Of a DNA stretch of 64,000 nucleotides, positions 55,481 to 64,000 are shown in pieces. The position numbers and the translations under genes were made by a program. A model generated the notes under the pieces. It was not told the origin of the DNA and did not search any database. It saw nothing but the letters and a program-made list of their open reading frames with translations. Location of the stretch: contig NZ_JABBPG010000005.1 of NCBI RefSeq assembly GCF_013140855.1, positions 248,001 to 312,000 on the forward strand, written 5' to 3'. Source of the stretch: Pseudoalteromonas caenipelagi. Lineage in GTDB: Bacteria; Pseudomonadota; Gammaproteobacteria; Enterobacterales; Alteromonadaceae. Each line of letters starts with the position of its first letter. The first letter of the stretch is position 1.

Positions 55481-56227
55481 TTACACCTCAGATAACCAAT
55501 TAGACATAGCTTCTAAACTTTCATGGGCTGTCATATCTACTTTGAGTGGTGTAATGGCTGCATAGCCATGATTGATAGCGTGAAAATCAGTACCCTCTCC
55601 AGCATCACTTTCACTTCCCAAATTACCATACCAGAATATATCTCGTCCCCACGGATCTTGTTGCTTAGTCATCGTTTCAGCTTTGTGCCTCGCCCCAAGG
55701 CGACATACTTTTATGCCCTTTAACTCAGTAAGCGCTACATTAGGTACATTGATATTAATTATTTGGTCTTTTGGTAAAGGGTGACTGCGCAATTGCTTAA
55801 TGATGTCTAAAGTCACTTGAGCTGCCGTTTCATAATGATTCTCCTGTTTGGAGCACAGTGAAACCGCAATAGCGGGTAGCCCTAAGTGACGTCCTTCACT
55901 CGCCGCAGCAACAGTACCGGAGTAAAGGGTATCATCTCCCAAGTTTGCACCATTATTAATTCCCGCCACCACGAGATCGGGCAGTTCATCCATTAACTGA
56001 TTAACGCCTAAATGAACACAATCAGTTGGGGTACCATTGACTGATATAAAACCATTATCTAATACAGTCGCACGTAATGGGTTAAGTAACGTCAGAGAGT
56101 TACTTGCACCACTACAATTCCTATCGGGTGCAACAACGGTGACCTGTGCAATTTGTGTCAGTGCTTTATATAAAACTTCAATCCCTTTGGCATGTACACC
56201 ATCGTCATTACTAAGTAAGATCCTCAT
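55481..56227 (-). CDS. surE: 5'/3'-nucleotidase SurE
   Basis: Metal-dependent nucleoside monophosphatase of 248 residues active in stationary-phase survival. The N-terminal metal site is [68 protein letters not shown] and the substrate loop [15 protein letters not shown] follow. It overlaps the 3' end of truD by 17 bp and precedes pcm by 5 bp, indicating tight cotranscription. Confidence 0.97.
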   Translation of the reverse strand: MRILLSNDDGVHAKGIEVLYKALTQIAQVTVVAPDRNCSGASNSLTLLNPLRATVLDNGFISVNGTPTDCVHLGVNQLMDELPDLVVAGINNGANLGDDTLYSGTVAAASEGRHLGLPAIAVSLCSKQENHYETAAQVTLDIIKQLRSHPLPKDQIININVPNVALTELKGIKVCRLGARHKAETMTKQQDPWGRDIFWYGNLGSESDAGEGTDFHAINHGYAAITPLKVDMTAHESLEAMSNWLSEV

Positions 56228-57254
56228 CGGCCACCTCTTGAATTACTGTGTCTTTACTGGCATCCCTATGCTGTACTAACTCTCTGAGCACAGCAGTAGC
56301 AAATGTGCCTTTTGGCAGACTAAACGACAGCTTGATTGTGCTACTGTTCATCGTTTCTACTTGTAGGTCTTTTGGCACTAAACGCAAGGCCCGCCTTTCT
56401 CCTTTTAAGCCTAACTGTCCTAGCCCTTGTTGCCAAGCACTATATGGTTGTAACCATTGCCTTTCTTGGGCAACTAAGCCTTTATCACCCTTTCCAACCA
56501 TTGGGGCAGAGAGTAGGATATCGCCACTGGTTAAGCGTGCGATGATCTCATCACTTATATCATCCTCAAAAAACGCATTGCTACCGTTTAATAAAAAGAC
56601 CTCTCGATGCCAAGTTTTAGCTAACCCGTGATGTTCAACACGTAAACTAACAAGTTGATTAAAAATATGTGAGCGCGCCGCAGAAATCACAATACCACGA
56701 AGTTTTTTATCTCGGATCTGTTCGCCGCCAAATAAACGTTCAGCCATCTCTAAATTATGACCATCATGACCAAAACGCTGCTCACCAAAATAGTTAGGAA
56801 CGCCTTGCTTTACCGCATTGATCCGAGAAAGAATATCTAGCGGAACATCGACATTGCGTAAGATGATTTGGAACTGATTACCGCTGTGGCAACCCGTGCG
56901 CAATTTGCGGTTATGACGAACCTGTTTTACGACAAATATGCTATCACTGTTTAGCGCGCTAAAATCAATATTCTTTTTAATCGCAACGGGTACGCTAAAC
57001 CACTGACTACAAACACCATGGCGGTCCTTTAAACCAGCATAACTCACATCTCTTGGTGCCACATTGGCAAGCTTTGCAATTTGCTTTGCAACGTATGCCG
57101 TGTTTTCACCTTTTTTAACTACCTGCAAACAAACATGTTCGCCCTCGCCGCTCAATGGGATATCGAGTATTTCATCCACCATAAAATCTTCAGCATGGGC
57201 TTTGAAATCAGCTTTGGATTGCGGTTTACCATATAAATAATTTAGTTCATTCAT
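56211..57254 (-). CDS. truD: tRNA pseudouridine(13) synthase TruD
   Basis: Pseudouridine synthase of 347 residues for uridine 13 of glutamate tRNA. The catalytic Asp lies in [19 protein letters not shown]. The family segment [22 protein letters not shown] and the TruD insertion domain are present. It overlaps ispF by 4 bp (ATGA) upstream and surE by 17 bp downstream. Confidence 0.96.
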   Translation of the reverse strand: MNELNYLYGKPQSKADFKAHAEDFMVDEILDIPLSGEGEHVCLQVVKKGENTAYVAKQIAKLANVAPRDVSYAGLKDRHGVCSQWFSVPVAIKKNIDFSALNSDSIFVVKQVRHNRKLRTGCHSGNQFQIILRNVDVPLDILSRINAVKQGVPNYFGEQRFGHDGHNLEMAERLFGGEQIRDKKLRGIVISAARSHIFNQLVSLRVEHHGLAKTWHREVFLLNGSNAFFEDDISDEIIARLTSGDILLSAPMVGKGDKGLVAQERQWLQPYSAWQQGLGQLGLKGERRALRLVPKDLQVETMNSSTIKLSFSLPKGTFATAVLRELVQHRDASKDTVIQEVADEDLT

Positions 57255-57727
57255 GATTTGACCAATACCACTACCGCGTGCGCCGAAATCCCTTCTTTAC
57301 GACCTTCAAAACCCAACTGTTCTGTTGTTGTCGCCTTAACGTTAACTTGCGAAATATCCGCTTGGCAATCTGATGCTAAATTTGCTCGCATATTGTCAAT
57401 GTGCGGGCGCATTTTAGGCGCTTGCGCAACAATGGTAATATCGCAATTACCTAATTTATATCCCATGGATTGCATTTGTGAAACAACGCGGCGCAGCAGT
57501 ATACGGCTATCTATATCTGCAAACTCTTGCGACGTATCAGGGAAGTGTTTACCTATGTCGCCGAGCGCTAACGCACCGAGCAAAGCATCACATAATGCAT
57601 GAATTGCTACATCTCCATCTGAATGAGCAATGAAGCCTTGTACATATGGGATTTTTTCGCCACAGACAGTGAGAGGACCCTCGCCACCAAATTTATGCAC
57701 ATCGAAACCATGACCAATTCTAATCAT
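57251..57727 (-). CDS. ispF: 2-C-methyl-D-erythritol 2,4-cyclodiphosphate synthase
   Basis: MEP-pathway enzyme of 158 residues that forms a trimer with zinc sites. Metal ligands lie in [10 protein letters not shown] and the His-containing [21 protein letters not shown]. Family segments [26 protein letters not shown] and [18 protein letters not shown] are visible. It shares one base with the ispD stop and overlaps truD by 4 bp. Confidence 0.97.
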   Translation of the reverse strand: MIRIGHGFDVHKFGGEGPLTVCGEKIPYVQGFIAHSDGDVAIHALCDALLGALALGDIGKHFPDTSQEFADIDSRILLRRVVSQMQSMGYKLGNCDITIVAQAPKMRPHIDNMRANLASDCQADISQVNVKATTTEQLGFEGRKEGISAHAVVVLVKS

Positions 57728-58419
57728 TATTCACTCTCTTGCTTGGAAATTAAAAAACACGCCAAATCATAATCTTCAGGAGTCGTAATTTTTATATTGT
57801 CACTGCGTCCTGAGACCAATTTAACGGGATGTCTCGCCCACTCCATTGCAGACGCTTCATCGGTAATTACAACCGCATTATCAAGCGCCTGTTCTAGTGC
57901 ACCTTTTAGAGCTTGGTACGGGAAAAACTGTGGAGTTAAAGCCTGCCACAACTGCTCACGCGGTACCGTTTCTAGGCTATGCGTATCACCTCTTTTAATG
58001 GTGTCTTTTACTCGGGCAGCAAGAATCCCCCCTTCACCATCAGCGACACATTGCGCTATTAAAGTTTGCATATCTTCAAGCGAGACCAGTGGGCGGGCTG
58101 CATCATGCACCAATACCCAATCGGGTTTGTCTTGAGCAAGTGCCTGTAACGCATTGAGCACCGAATCAGCACGCTCTTTACCACCATTTACCGCGGTGAC
58201 TCGCGCATCAAGCAATGGCAAAGCTTTGAAATAATCGTCCGTTTCGCTTACAGCAACAACGATTTTATCAAGCTCACTCAATTGTCCAAGTTTATTTAAT
58301 GTGTGTTCAAGAATGGTTTTATCCGCAATCTTCAAGTATTGCTTTGGATGTGCAACTTGCATTCGGCTTCCAACGCCTGCGGCTGGTACCACTGCAGCTA
58401 TTTTAATTGTGTGATTCAT
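57727..58419 (-). CDS. ispD: 2-C-methyl-D-erythritol 4-phosphate cytidylyltransferase
   Basis: MEP-pathway cytidylyltransferase of 230 residues. The CTP-binding glycine-rich N-terminus is [50 protein letters not shown] and [36 protein letters not shown] follow. It overlaps ftsB by 17 bp and is immediately followed by ispF; separate ispD and ispF genes, not a fusion. Confidence 0.97.
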   Translation of the reverse strand: MNHTIKIAAVVPAAGVGSRMQVAHPKQYLKIADKTILEHTLNKLGQLSELDKIVVAVSETDDYFKALPLLDARVTAVNGGKERADSVLNALQALAQDKPDWVLVHDAARPLVSLEDMQTLIAQCVADGEGGILAARVKDTIKRGDTHSLETVPREQLWQALTPQFFPYQALKGALEQALDNAVVITDEASAMEWARHPVKLVSGRSDNIKITTPEDYDLACFLISKQESE

Positions 58420-58696
58420 GATGTTTTCTAGGAAGTACTCGAATAAATGTTTCGTTTTCTTTGATCATGCCTAACTCATTGCGTGCACGCTCTTCCACAC
58501 CTTCCAAGCCAAGTTTCAAGTCTTCTATATCTGCTTTGAGTAATTTATTGCGTTTAGATAACTTAGCATTAAGTTCCTGATGAGACTCAACCGTACTTTT
58601 AATTCTGGTGTAATCTTGAATGCCATTATTTGCAAACCACAATCGATATTGTAAAAACGCAGCCAAGCAAGTGAGTACTATTTGAAATAAGCGCAT
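58403..58696 (-). CDS. ftsB: Cell division protein FtsB
   Basis: Bitopic divisome protein of 97 residues: an N-terminal membrane helix (about 3-20) followed by a periplasmic coiled coil (about 30-70) and the family segment EERARNELGMIKENETFIRVL. It forms the FtsQLB complex that triggers septal peptidoglycan synthesis. GAGG is present about 10 nt before the ATG. It leads into ispD with a 17-bp overlap. In many gammaproteobacteria eno precedes it; here an unrecognised gene does. Confidence 0.94.
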   Translation of the reverse strand: MRLFQIVLTCLAAFLQYRLWFANNGIQDYTRIKSTVESHQELNAKLSKRNKLLKADIEDLKLGLEGVEERARNELGMIKENETFIRVLPRKHHESHN

Positions 58697-58736
58697 AACC
58701 TAGCCTCCTACGAGCCAGGATATAGCGTAAAGCGGA

Positions 58737-59369
58737 TTAATGATGTCGTTGTTTTGGTGCTTTAACATTGGTCCAATTTATCATGCTGGCCAGCAGCATT
58801 TCTCTTAGGCTTAACACGCGTGGCGTGACAACTTTTCCATATTGCCAACGGTGACCACAACACGCTGCAACCATTAGCTGTTTAGTTGGTTTAAATAACC
58901 TAAAGTCATGTTGATGACTCAAGCCTGAATTAGCAAACCAACCATATTGGTTACAATGTATCGCATTGTCTCTCACTTGATCTATGCTGTCCATGACAAC
59001 CTGAGAGTATTGTGCATCTGTTAACAATACTGGCACCACTAAACCTACTGGTGTCGTTGCACAATAAAAGCTCTGGTTTTTATGTTCATCAAATGTTGGT
59101 AACGTTTTTTTCTGTGCTGCCAGCCAACATCCATTTTGACTATCCAGCTCTAATGGTACTTCACCTTGAGTAATATGCCTTGCTGCACGCTCAACGTAAT
59201 AAGGTAAGCTCAGCAGCTTACGTTGCAACTGTTCAGCACTATATTGTTGTGCTAATGCAGGGATCTCTCGTGCATAAAATACATTAACCAATTCAGCAAA
59301 CTGCAAACGTTCTTGCTCGTTATGCCATAAATGACTTTGCTTAGTATCCGCTATATTTTGCTTTACCAC
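58737..59369 (-). CDS. Uncharacterised protein upstream of ftsB
   Basis: I do not recognise this 210-residue protein. It starts at GTG with a strong GGAGG site about 6 nt upstream, so expression is likely. It has no signal peptide or membrane helix. The N-terminal half is helical (ERLQFAELVNVFYAREIPALAQQYSAEQLQRKLLSLPYYVERAARHIT), and the middle has aromatic and Cys/His residues (CATTPVGLVVPVLL, IHCNQYGWFANSGLSHQHDFRLF, AACCGHRWQYGK). The Cys and His content hints at metal binding but no classic motif is complete. The stop is 40 bp before ftsB, so it may share that operon. Confidence 0.8.
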   Translation of the reverse strand: MVKQNIADTKQSHLWHNEQERLQFAELVNVFYAREIPALAQQYSAEQLQRKLLSLPYYVERAARHITQGEVPLELDSQNGCWLAAQKKTLPTFDEHKNQSFYCATTPVGLVVPVLLTDAQYSQVVMDSIDQVRDNAIHCNQYGWFANSGLSHQHDFRLFKPTKQLMVAACCGHRWQYGKVVTPRVLSLREMLLASMINWTNVKAPKQRHH

Positions 59370-59417
59370 ACACCCTCCGCCAGTTGAGAAAGTTATAGCA
59401 TGGTAAGCATACTCAGG

Positions 59418-59897
59418 CTAGCTTTTCGGACGCTCACCAAGCTTAGCTTGGCCATTTTCCATAAATTGCACAACGCCTTGCCGCTTCTTGCCTAGCAACA
59501 AGCTACCATCGGCCAGAAACATAAAATTTTGCCAACAGTGTTTAAAAACATCAAAGCGTGTTTCAAATACATGCTCACGGCTCAAACAAAAATAGACCGT
59601 CGTATTATCTTCCCATTGTAAAAAGTCGCACAGCGTCTGAGGTAAATGCGGCTCTCCATTCTCCCAAGGTGTTTCCCAATTTAGCTGCGAGACCCATGTT
59701 GCCTCATCGCCAGGCCATTCCGATTTAGTAAAAAAATCAGGGTGATCCTTTTCCCTTGAGACCATCGTAGTCCAAAGTACTGCTGAACGCTCTGGGCTCA
59801 TTAATTTTATCGCGTCGAGGTCAGCCTCGTTAATAGGAAGATCTTGGTGCTTGAATACCCAAGCTTTCTTAAATTTATCTATAGAAATATAATTCAT
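59418..59897 (-). CDS. Conserved hypothetical protein, DUF2947-like
   Basis: A 159-residue soluble, Trp-rich protein (WVFKHQDLPINEADLDAIKLMSPERSAVLWTTMVS, WVSQLNWETPWENGEP, FLQWEDNTTVYFCLSREHVFETRFDVFKHCWQNFMFLADGSLLLGKKR). The pattern recalls the DUF2947 family of marine gammaproteobacteria, from memory and not checked. The start is placed at 59897 (MNYISIDKF) because residues before it look like non-coding translation; the ribosome-binding site is weak. It is divergent from the DUF1653 gene. Function unknown. Confidence 0.72.
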   Translation of the reverse strand: MNYISIDKFKKAWVFKHQDLPINEADLDAIKLMSPERSAVLWTTMVSREKDHPDFFTKSEWPGDEATWVSQLNWETPWENGEPHLPQTLCDFLQWEDNTTVYFCLSREHVFETRFDVFKHCWQNFMFLADGSLLLGKKRQGVVQFMENGQAKLGERPKS

Positions 59898-59959
59898 CTT
59901 TACGCCACTTAGGCAAATGCATAACCACCAAGTATACAGCACTGCAACAGGAGCAAACA

Positions 59960-60181
59960 ATGAAGCAATCACTAAAACTAGGGATTTATCAGCATTACAA
60001 AGGGCCTAAATACCGTGTGTTCCATGTTGCCACACACAGTGAAACAGGCGAGAAAATGGTAGTATACCAAACGCTTTATGGCGACTTTGATTTTTGGGTA
60101 CGACCTTTAGATATGTTTAGCGAGCAAGTTCAAATAAACGGGGAGCTAATTCCTCGCTTCAAGTTTATCAGTACTGATTAG
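59960..60181 (+). CDS. DUF1653 protein
   Basis: A 73-residue protein of the DUF1653 family, recognisable from GIYQHYKGPKYRVFHVATHSETGEKMVVYQTLYGDFDFWVRPLDMF and the ending PRFKFI. Members are small beta-rich proteins of unknown function. AGGAG lies 7 nt before the ATG. It is followed 83 bp later by the AAA ATPase gene. Confidence 0.88.
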   Translation: MKQSLKLGIYQHYKGPKYRVFHVATHSETGEKMVVYQTLYGDFDFWVRPLDMFSEQVQINGELIPRFKFISTD

Positions 60182-60264
60182 GAAGAAAACCGTCGACTAG
60201 CTAGAGGTCTCCCCCTATTTTATGGCACACTAACCTCATCAGACCAGATCTTTAGGAAACAAAC

Positions 60265-61101
60265 GTGAGCTTCGAAGGTACAAGTAATTACATTGCCAGT
60301 AGTGCACTCAAACAAGCCGTGAATGCGGCGGTGGTATTAGAAAAACCCCTTTTGATCAAAGGAGAACCAGGCACCGGCAAAACCATGTTAGCACAGGAGC
60401 TGGCAAATAGCCTCAATACAGAACTGATCCAATGGCATATCAAATCAACCACAAAAGCCCAACAAGGCCTGTATGAATATGATGCTGTTTCACGATTGCG
60501 CGACAGCCAGCTTGGCGATAAAAAAGTGCATGATATCAGCAACTACATTGTTAAGGGCAAACTATGGCAAGCATTTGAAGGCAAACAGCGCCCGGTATTA
60601 TTGATTGATGAAATTGATAAGGCGGATATTGAGTTTCCAAACGACCTACTATTAGAGCTTGATAAAATGGAGTTTCATGTTTATGAAACCGGCGAGAAAA
60701 TCAGTGCCAAAGTTAGGCCTATAGTGATTATCACGTCTAACAACGAAAAAGAACTCCCCGATGCCTTTTTGCGCCGCTGTTTTTTTCACTACATTGATTT
60801 TCCATCACCACAGCAGATGCAGCAAATTATCGATGTTCATTACCCAGATATAAAACAAAATTTGGTGCAAAGTGCACTTGAATCATTCTTTAAACTGAGG
60901 GAAATACCTGGATTAAAGAAAAAACCAAGCACCAGTGAGCTATTAGACTGGCTAAAACTATTAATGGCTGAAGATATCGATGCAAAAACACTACATGACC
61001 ACGCTCATAAAGGTGGCTTAATGCCGCTGTTTGGCGCATTGCTAAAAAATGAACAAGACGTCAGCCTTATAGAAAAACTAGCATTTATGAGCAAGCGATA
61101 A
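60265..61101 (+). CDS. MoxR-type AAA+ ATPase
   Basis: A 278-residue AAA+ protein of the MoxR/RavA/CbbQ type. The P-loop GEPGTGKT is at 33-40, Walker B LLIDEIDKAD near 112-121, sensor 1 ITSNNEKELPDAFLRRC, then a helical lid. It starts at GTG with AGGA 7 nt upstream. The gene 4 bp downstream encodes a VWA protein; such pairs remodel or activate partner enzymes, often inserting metal cofactors. The client here is unknown. Confidence 0.9.
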   Translation: MSFEGTSNYIASSALKQAVNAAVVLEKPLLIKGEPGTGKTMLAQELANSLNTELIQWHIKSTTKAQQGLYEYDAVSRLRDSQLGDKKVHDISNYIVKGKLWQAFEGKQRPVLLIDEIDKADIEFPNDLLLELDKMEFHVYETGEKISAKVRPIVIITSNNEKELPDAFLRRCFFHYIDFPSPQQMQQIIDVHYPDIKQNLVQSALESFFKLREIPGLKKKPSTSELLDWLKLLMAEDIDAKTLHDHAHKGGLMPLFGALLKNEQDVSLIEKLAFMSKR

Positions 61102-61105
61102 TCTC

Positions 61106-62293
61106 ATGCTAATCGAATTCTTTTTCACACTCAGAAGATATGGCCTCAAGGTCTCACCACGAGAGTTACTAGATTGTTTGAATGCCCTTAATCATGGTTT
61201 AGCTTTTGCGGACTTAGATGCCTTTTACGAGCTAAGTAAAACAATATTTGTTAAAGATGAAACCCAGTTTGACAAGTTCGACCGAGCATTTGCTGATTAT
61301 TTTGAGGGAATTGAAGACAGTGATTTCTTAACCCAGTTACAAAAAAGTGCAAGCTTACCAGACGAGTGGTTACGTAAAGAATTCGAAAAACATCTTACAG
61401 CAGAGCAGAAAGCGCAAATTGAGGCTTTAGGCGGGCTTGATAAACTGATGGAAACCCTAAAGCAACGCCTAGCAGAGCAGCAAAAAAGGCATGCAGGGGG
61501 AAATAAATGGGTAGGCACTGGCGGCACATCGCCCTTCGGTGCTTATGGCTATAACCCTGAAGGGGTTAGAATTGGCCAAGACACAAACCGTCAACGTCGA
61601 GCTGTAAAAGTGTGGGACAAACGCCAGTACCGCAACCTTGATGCCGATAGCGAAATATCTAGTCGCACTATGCAGTTAGCGCTAAAAAAGTTACGTAAGT
61701 TTGCGCGCAGTGGTGCCAGCGATCAGTTGGATCTCAACGAAACGATTGCAGCTACCGCCAAACAGGGCGGAATGCTTGATGTGAGGATGGCACCAGAGCG
61801 GCATAATGCTGTCAATGTATTGATGCTATTCGATATCGGTGGTTCTATGGACGATTATATTCATTTATGTGAGCAATTATTTAGTGCTGCACATAGTGAA
61901 TTTAAACATCTCGAGTTCTTTTACTTCCACAATTGTGTTTACGAGCATGTATGGCGTGACAATGAGCGTCGTCAATCTAGTTTAATTGATACCTACCAGT
62001 TAATTAACCGCTTTGGCAAAGACTATCGACTGATATTTGTCGGTGATGCGACCATGGGCCCCTATGAAATAGCCTATCCAGGTGGCAGTGTCGAGCACTG
62101 GAACCAAGAACCCGGTGCATTATGGTTACAGCGCTTAACCAATCATTTCGAAAAAGTCGCTTGGCTTAACCCACAACCAAAAGCGTATTGGCCTTACTAT
62201 CATTCTATAGCGCTCATCGAAGAAGCCGTACAAAATCGTATGTATCCAATGACATTAGATGGTTTAAGTGAGGCAATTAAGGCACTAAGCTAA
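61106..62293 (+). CDS. VWA-domain (CoxE-like) partner of the MoxR ATPase
   Basis: A 395-residue protein with an N-terminal helical region (FFFTLRRYGLKVSPRELLDCLNAL), a charged linker with GTGGTSPFGAYGYNPEGVRIG, and a C-terminal von Willebrand A-like domain. The MIDAS motif is D243-I-G-G-S247: the first Ser of the usual DxSxS is Gly, while Thr in GDATMGPYEI and other positions remain. No membrane helix or signal is seen. The 4-bp gap from the ATPase and lack of its own ribosome-binding site indicate coupled translation. Confidence 0.88.
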   Translation: MLIEFFFTLRRYGLKVSPRELLDCLNALNHGLAFADLDAFYELSKTIFVKDETQFDKFDRAFADYFEGIEDSDFLTQLQKSASLPDEWLRKEFEKHLTAEQKAQIEALGGLDKLMETLKQRLAEQQKRHAGGNKWVGTGGTSPFGAYGYNPEGVRIGQDTNRQRRAVKVWDKRQYRNLDADSEISSRTMQLALKKLRKFARSGASDQLDLNETIAATAKQGGMLDVRMAPERHNAVNVLMLFDIGGSMDDYIHLCEQLFSAAHSEFKHLEFFYFHNCVYEHVWRDNERRQSSLIDTYQLINRFGKDYRLIFVGDATMGPYEIAYPGGSVEHWNQEPGALWLQRLTNHFEKVAWLNPQPKAYWPYYHSIALIEEAVQNRMYPMTLDGLSEAIKALS

Positions 62294-62390
62294 CCCTTAG
62301 AGACTGTCATCCTTGTAGCTTATTTACTAGCAAGTTCAAAAATTGAACTACACTGATTGCGAGTAACCCATGCACTACAAGGACATTCCC

Positions 62391-64000
62391 ATGAAAATTA
62401 ATGGCAAGCAGCCCAACTTTTTAATTATCACCACTGACGAAGAACGGTTTCCGCCTCCTTATGAAAATCCACAAGCAAAAGAATATAGACTAAAAAATAG
62501 TGAAAGCTTGATGCAAATGCGCCAAAATGGCATTGAGTTTATCAATCATAATGCAGCATCTACGGCTTGCGCCCCTAGCAGAACCTCTATTTATACAGGC
62601 CAATACCCTTCTCTTCATGGCGTTAGTCAAACGCCTGGAATCGGTAAATCCTCTTTCGATCAGAATATGTTTTGGCTTGAGCCCAATACAGTTCCAACCA
62701 TGGGCGCATGGTTTCGTGAAGCTGGGTATCAAACCTATTATCGCGGAAAATGGCATTTATCTGACGAAGATATTTTAGTTCCCGGTACGCAACAAGCGTT
62801 AGTGAGTAATTCAATTTCTGGCCAACCTTACCCACAGCGACATGAACTGTATAACAAAGCGAACAAACTGGATAAGTTTGGCTTCAACCACTGGATTGGT
62901 CCAGAACCCCATGGTTCTGCTGAAAATAACTGTGGCACCGTACGAGATCCTGGCTTTGCCAGACAAGTATGTGAAACCCTAACCATGCTGGATGAAGCAG
63001 CTAAACAAGGCTCGGAGCAGCCTTTTTTGATCGTATCATCTTTTGTAAATCCCCATGATATTGTACTACCTCGCCAAAAAGATTGGTTTGAAGATTTTTA
63101 TCAGCAAAAAGAAGCAGGACTATTACCCGAAGTTAGCCCTGCGCCAAGCCAGACTGAAAGCCTAGCAAGTAAGCCTCGCTGTCAAAAAGACTATCTATAT
63201 ACCTACCCAAGAATGTACTTGCCACAAGCCCCGTCAGAAGACTACCGCCAGTTCTACTACTATTTAATGGCAGAAGTTAATAAACATATCACCACGGTGT
63301 ATGAAACACTCAAGCAAACGTCGTTATACGAAAATACGATTGTGGTTTTCACTTCTGATCACGGAGAACTTCTTGGTGCCCATGGTGGTTTACATCAAAA
63401 GTGGTACACTGCATATCAAGAAGTCCTGAACGTGCCTTTTATCATATCCAACCCAAATGTGTTCAAAAAACCAAACCACCAATTAGATGTCACGACCTCA
63501 CATGTCGATTTGTTACCAACGTTACTTGGTCTTGCAGATGTTGATACCGAGCGTGTACGCCAACAGTTGGCAAAGAATCATAGTGAAGCAAGACCTCTGG
63601 TTGGTAGAGATCTTTCGAGTGTATTGCTTGGTCAACAACTCCCAAGCGATGAAGCTATCTATTTTATGACCAATGATAATGTCGAAGTTGGTGCAGATAT
63701 GACAAACCCTGCAACGGGTGTTGCATACAACAGCATTATCCAGCCAAACTATATCGAAGCCATTGTAACTAAATTACCGGAACTCAGTGGAGATACCCGC
63801 TGGAAGTACGTACGTTACTACGACAACGCACGCTATTACACTGATAGTGGCTTTTTAGATAGCCTTGATGATGATGGTGAAAGCGTAGGAAGAAAAGATT
63901 CTAGATATGATCTCAGTCACTTGGTCGGCGCAGGAAATCCAGACGGCATTACGACTAGTCGTTTTATCCCCAGCGAATACGAATGCTACAACCTAAGTGA
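62391..64000 (+). CDS. Sulfatase, 5' part (runs off the window)
   Basis: An uninterrupted frame of 536 codons to the window end, without its stop. The sulfatase signature is C60-A-P-S-R64 in NAASTACAPSRTSIYTGQYPSLHG; Cys60 would be converted to formylglycine by an FGE-type enzyme. Further metal and active-site segments are NFLIITTDEERFP at the N-terminus, GKWHL, and TSDHGELLGAHGG (Asp323-His324). No signal peptide is present, so it is probably cytoplasmic, unlike most marine polysaccharide sulfatases. Its substrate is not readable. AAGGA lies about 8 nt before the ATG. Confidence 0.92.
   Translation, partial: MKINGKQPNFLIITTDEERFPPPYENPQAKEYRLKNSESLMQMRQNGIEFINHNAASTACAPSRTSIYTGQYPSLHGVSQTPGIGKSSFDQNMFWLEPNTVPTMGAWFREAGYQTYYRGKWHLSDEDILVPGTQQALVSNSISGQPYPQRHELYNKANKLDKFGFNHWIGPEPHGSAENNCGTVRDPGFARQVCETLTMLDEAAKQGSEQPFLIVSSFVNPHDIVLPRQKDWFEDFYQQKEAGLLPEVSPAPSQTESLASKPRCQKDYLYTYPRMYLPQAPSEDYRQFYYYLMAEVNKHITTVYETLKQTSLYENTIVVFTSDHGELLGAHGGLHQKWYTAYQEVLNVPFIISNPNVFKKPNHQLDVTTSHVDLLPTLLGLADVDTERVRQQLAKNHSEARPLVGRDLSSVLLGQQLPSDEAIYFMTNDNVEVGADMTNPATGVAYNSIIQPNYIEAIVTKLPELSGDTRWKYVRYYDNARYYTDSGFLDSLDDDGESVGRKDSRYDLSHLVGAGNPDGITTSRFIPSEYECYNLS

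Noticed and set aside
62490..62835. Short reading frames on both strands at the right end of the window
   Set aside because: They lie inside the sulfatase frame, which is continuous from 62391 to the end of the window and carries the family motifs.

Overview
The window is chromosomal DNA of a gammaproteobacterium. Gene order and protein character fit a marine Alteromonadales member, most likely Pseudoalteromonas or a close relative (inference from synteny; no search was possible). It is AT-rich, densely coding and almost entirely core genome. I found no rRNA, tRNA, CRISPR array, insertion sequence or prophage. Two genes are cut by the window edges: nadC on the left and a sulfatase on the right.

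Layout. 1-6022: end of nadC, then a type IV pilus block in unusual order (pilA-pilC-pilD-coaE-pilB-yacG). 6065-11181: Cpx envelope-stress locus (cpxP divergent from cpxRA), pldB, fieF and trmL. 11201-13434 (minus): yibN-grxC-secB-gpsA. 13731-18484: gpmI-envC-ctpA-yibQ, joining glycolysis to division-site peptidoglycan processing; then a CBS-domain protein, pepB and sfsA. 21320-26335: dksA-gluQ-pcnB-folK-panB-panC. 26713-29818 (minus): phoB-phoR-pstS with recognisable Pho boxes. 29997-34813 (minus): a porin and the epd-pgk-fba glycolytic cluster.

34922-48519 is an acetate-switch region: actP and its small partner yjcH, the transporter-like sensor kinase CrbS, the response regulator CrbR, acetyl-CoA synthetase, a DcaP-type porin, a cNMP/CBS/DUF294 protein with an exonuclease, and purU. 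A 12-bp motif, ACCTTAGT(C/T)GTA, lies 76-110 bp upstream of yjcH-actP, acs and the DcaP porin and is a candidate CrbR operator. 48588-58696: recA with a LexA box, pncC, mutS, then the minus-strand ftsB-ispD-ispF-truD-surE-pcm-nlpD-rpoS cluster, headed by an unrecognised gene. 58737-64000: small conserved hypotheticals, a MoxR-type AAA ATPase with a VWA partner, and a sulfatase lacking a signal peptide.

No clearly new multi-gene system stands out. The unusual signals are mostly regulatory: a probable AUU start for pcnB, a terminator-like hairpin inside the first codons of phoR, nine GATC sites in about 270 bp upstream of a porin, four phased Pho-box units overlapping the end of phoR, three tandem CpxR half-sites, a GC-rich discriminator at the dksA promoter, stacked inverted repeats between pgk and fba, and long repeats and a hairpin in front of pilA.
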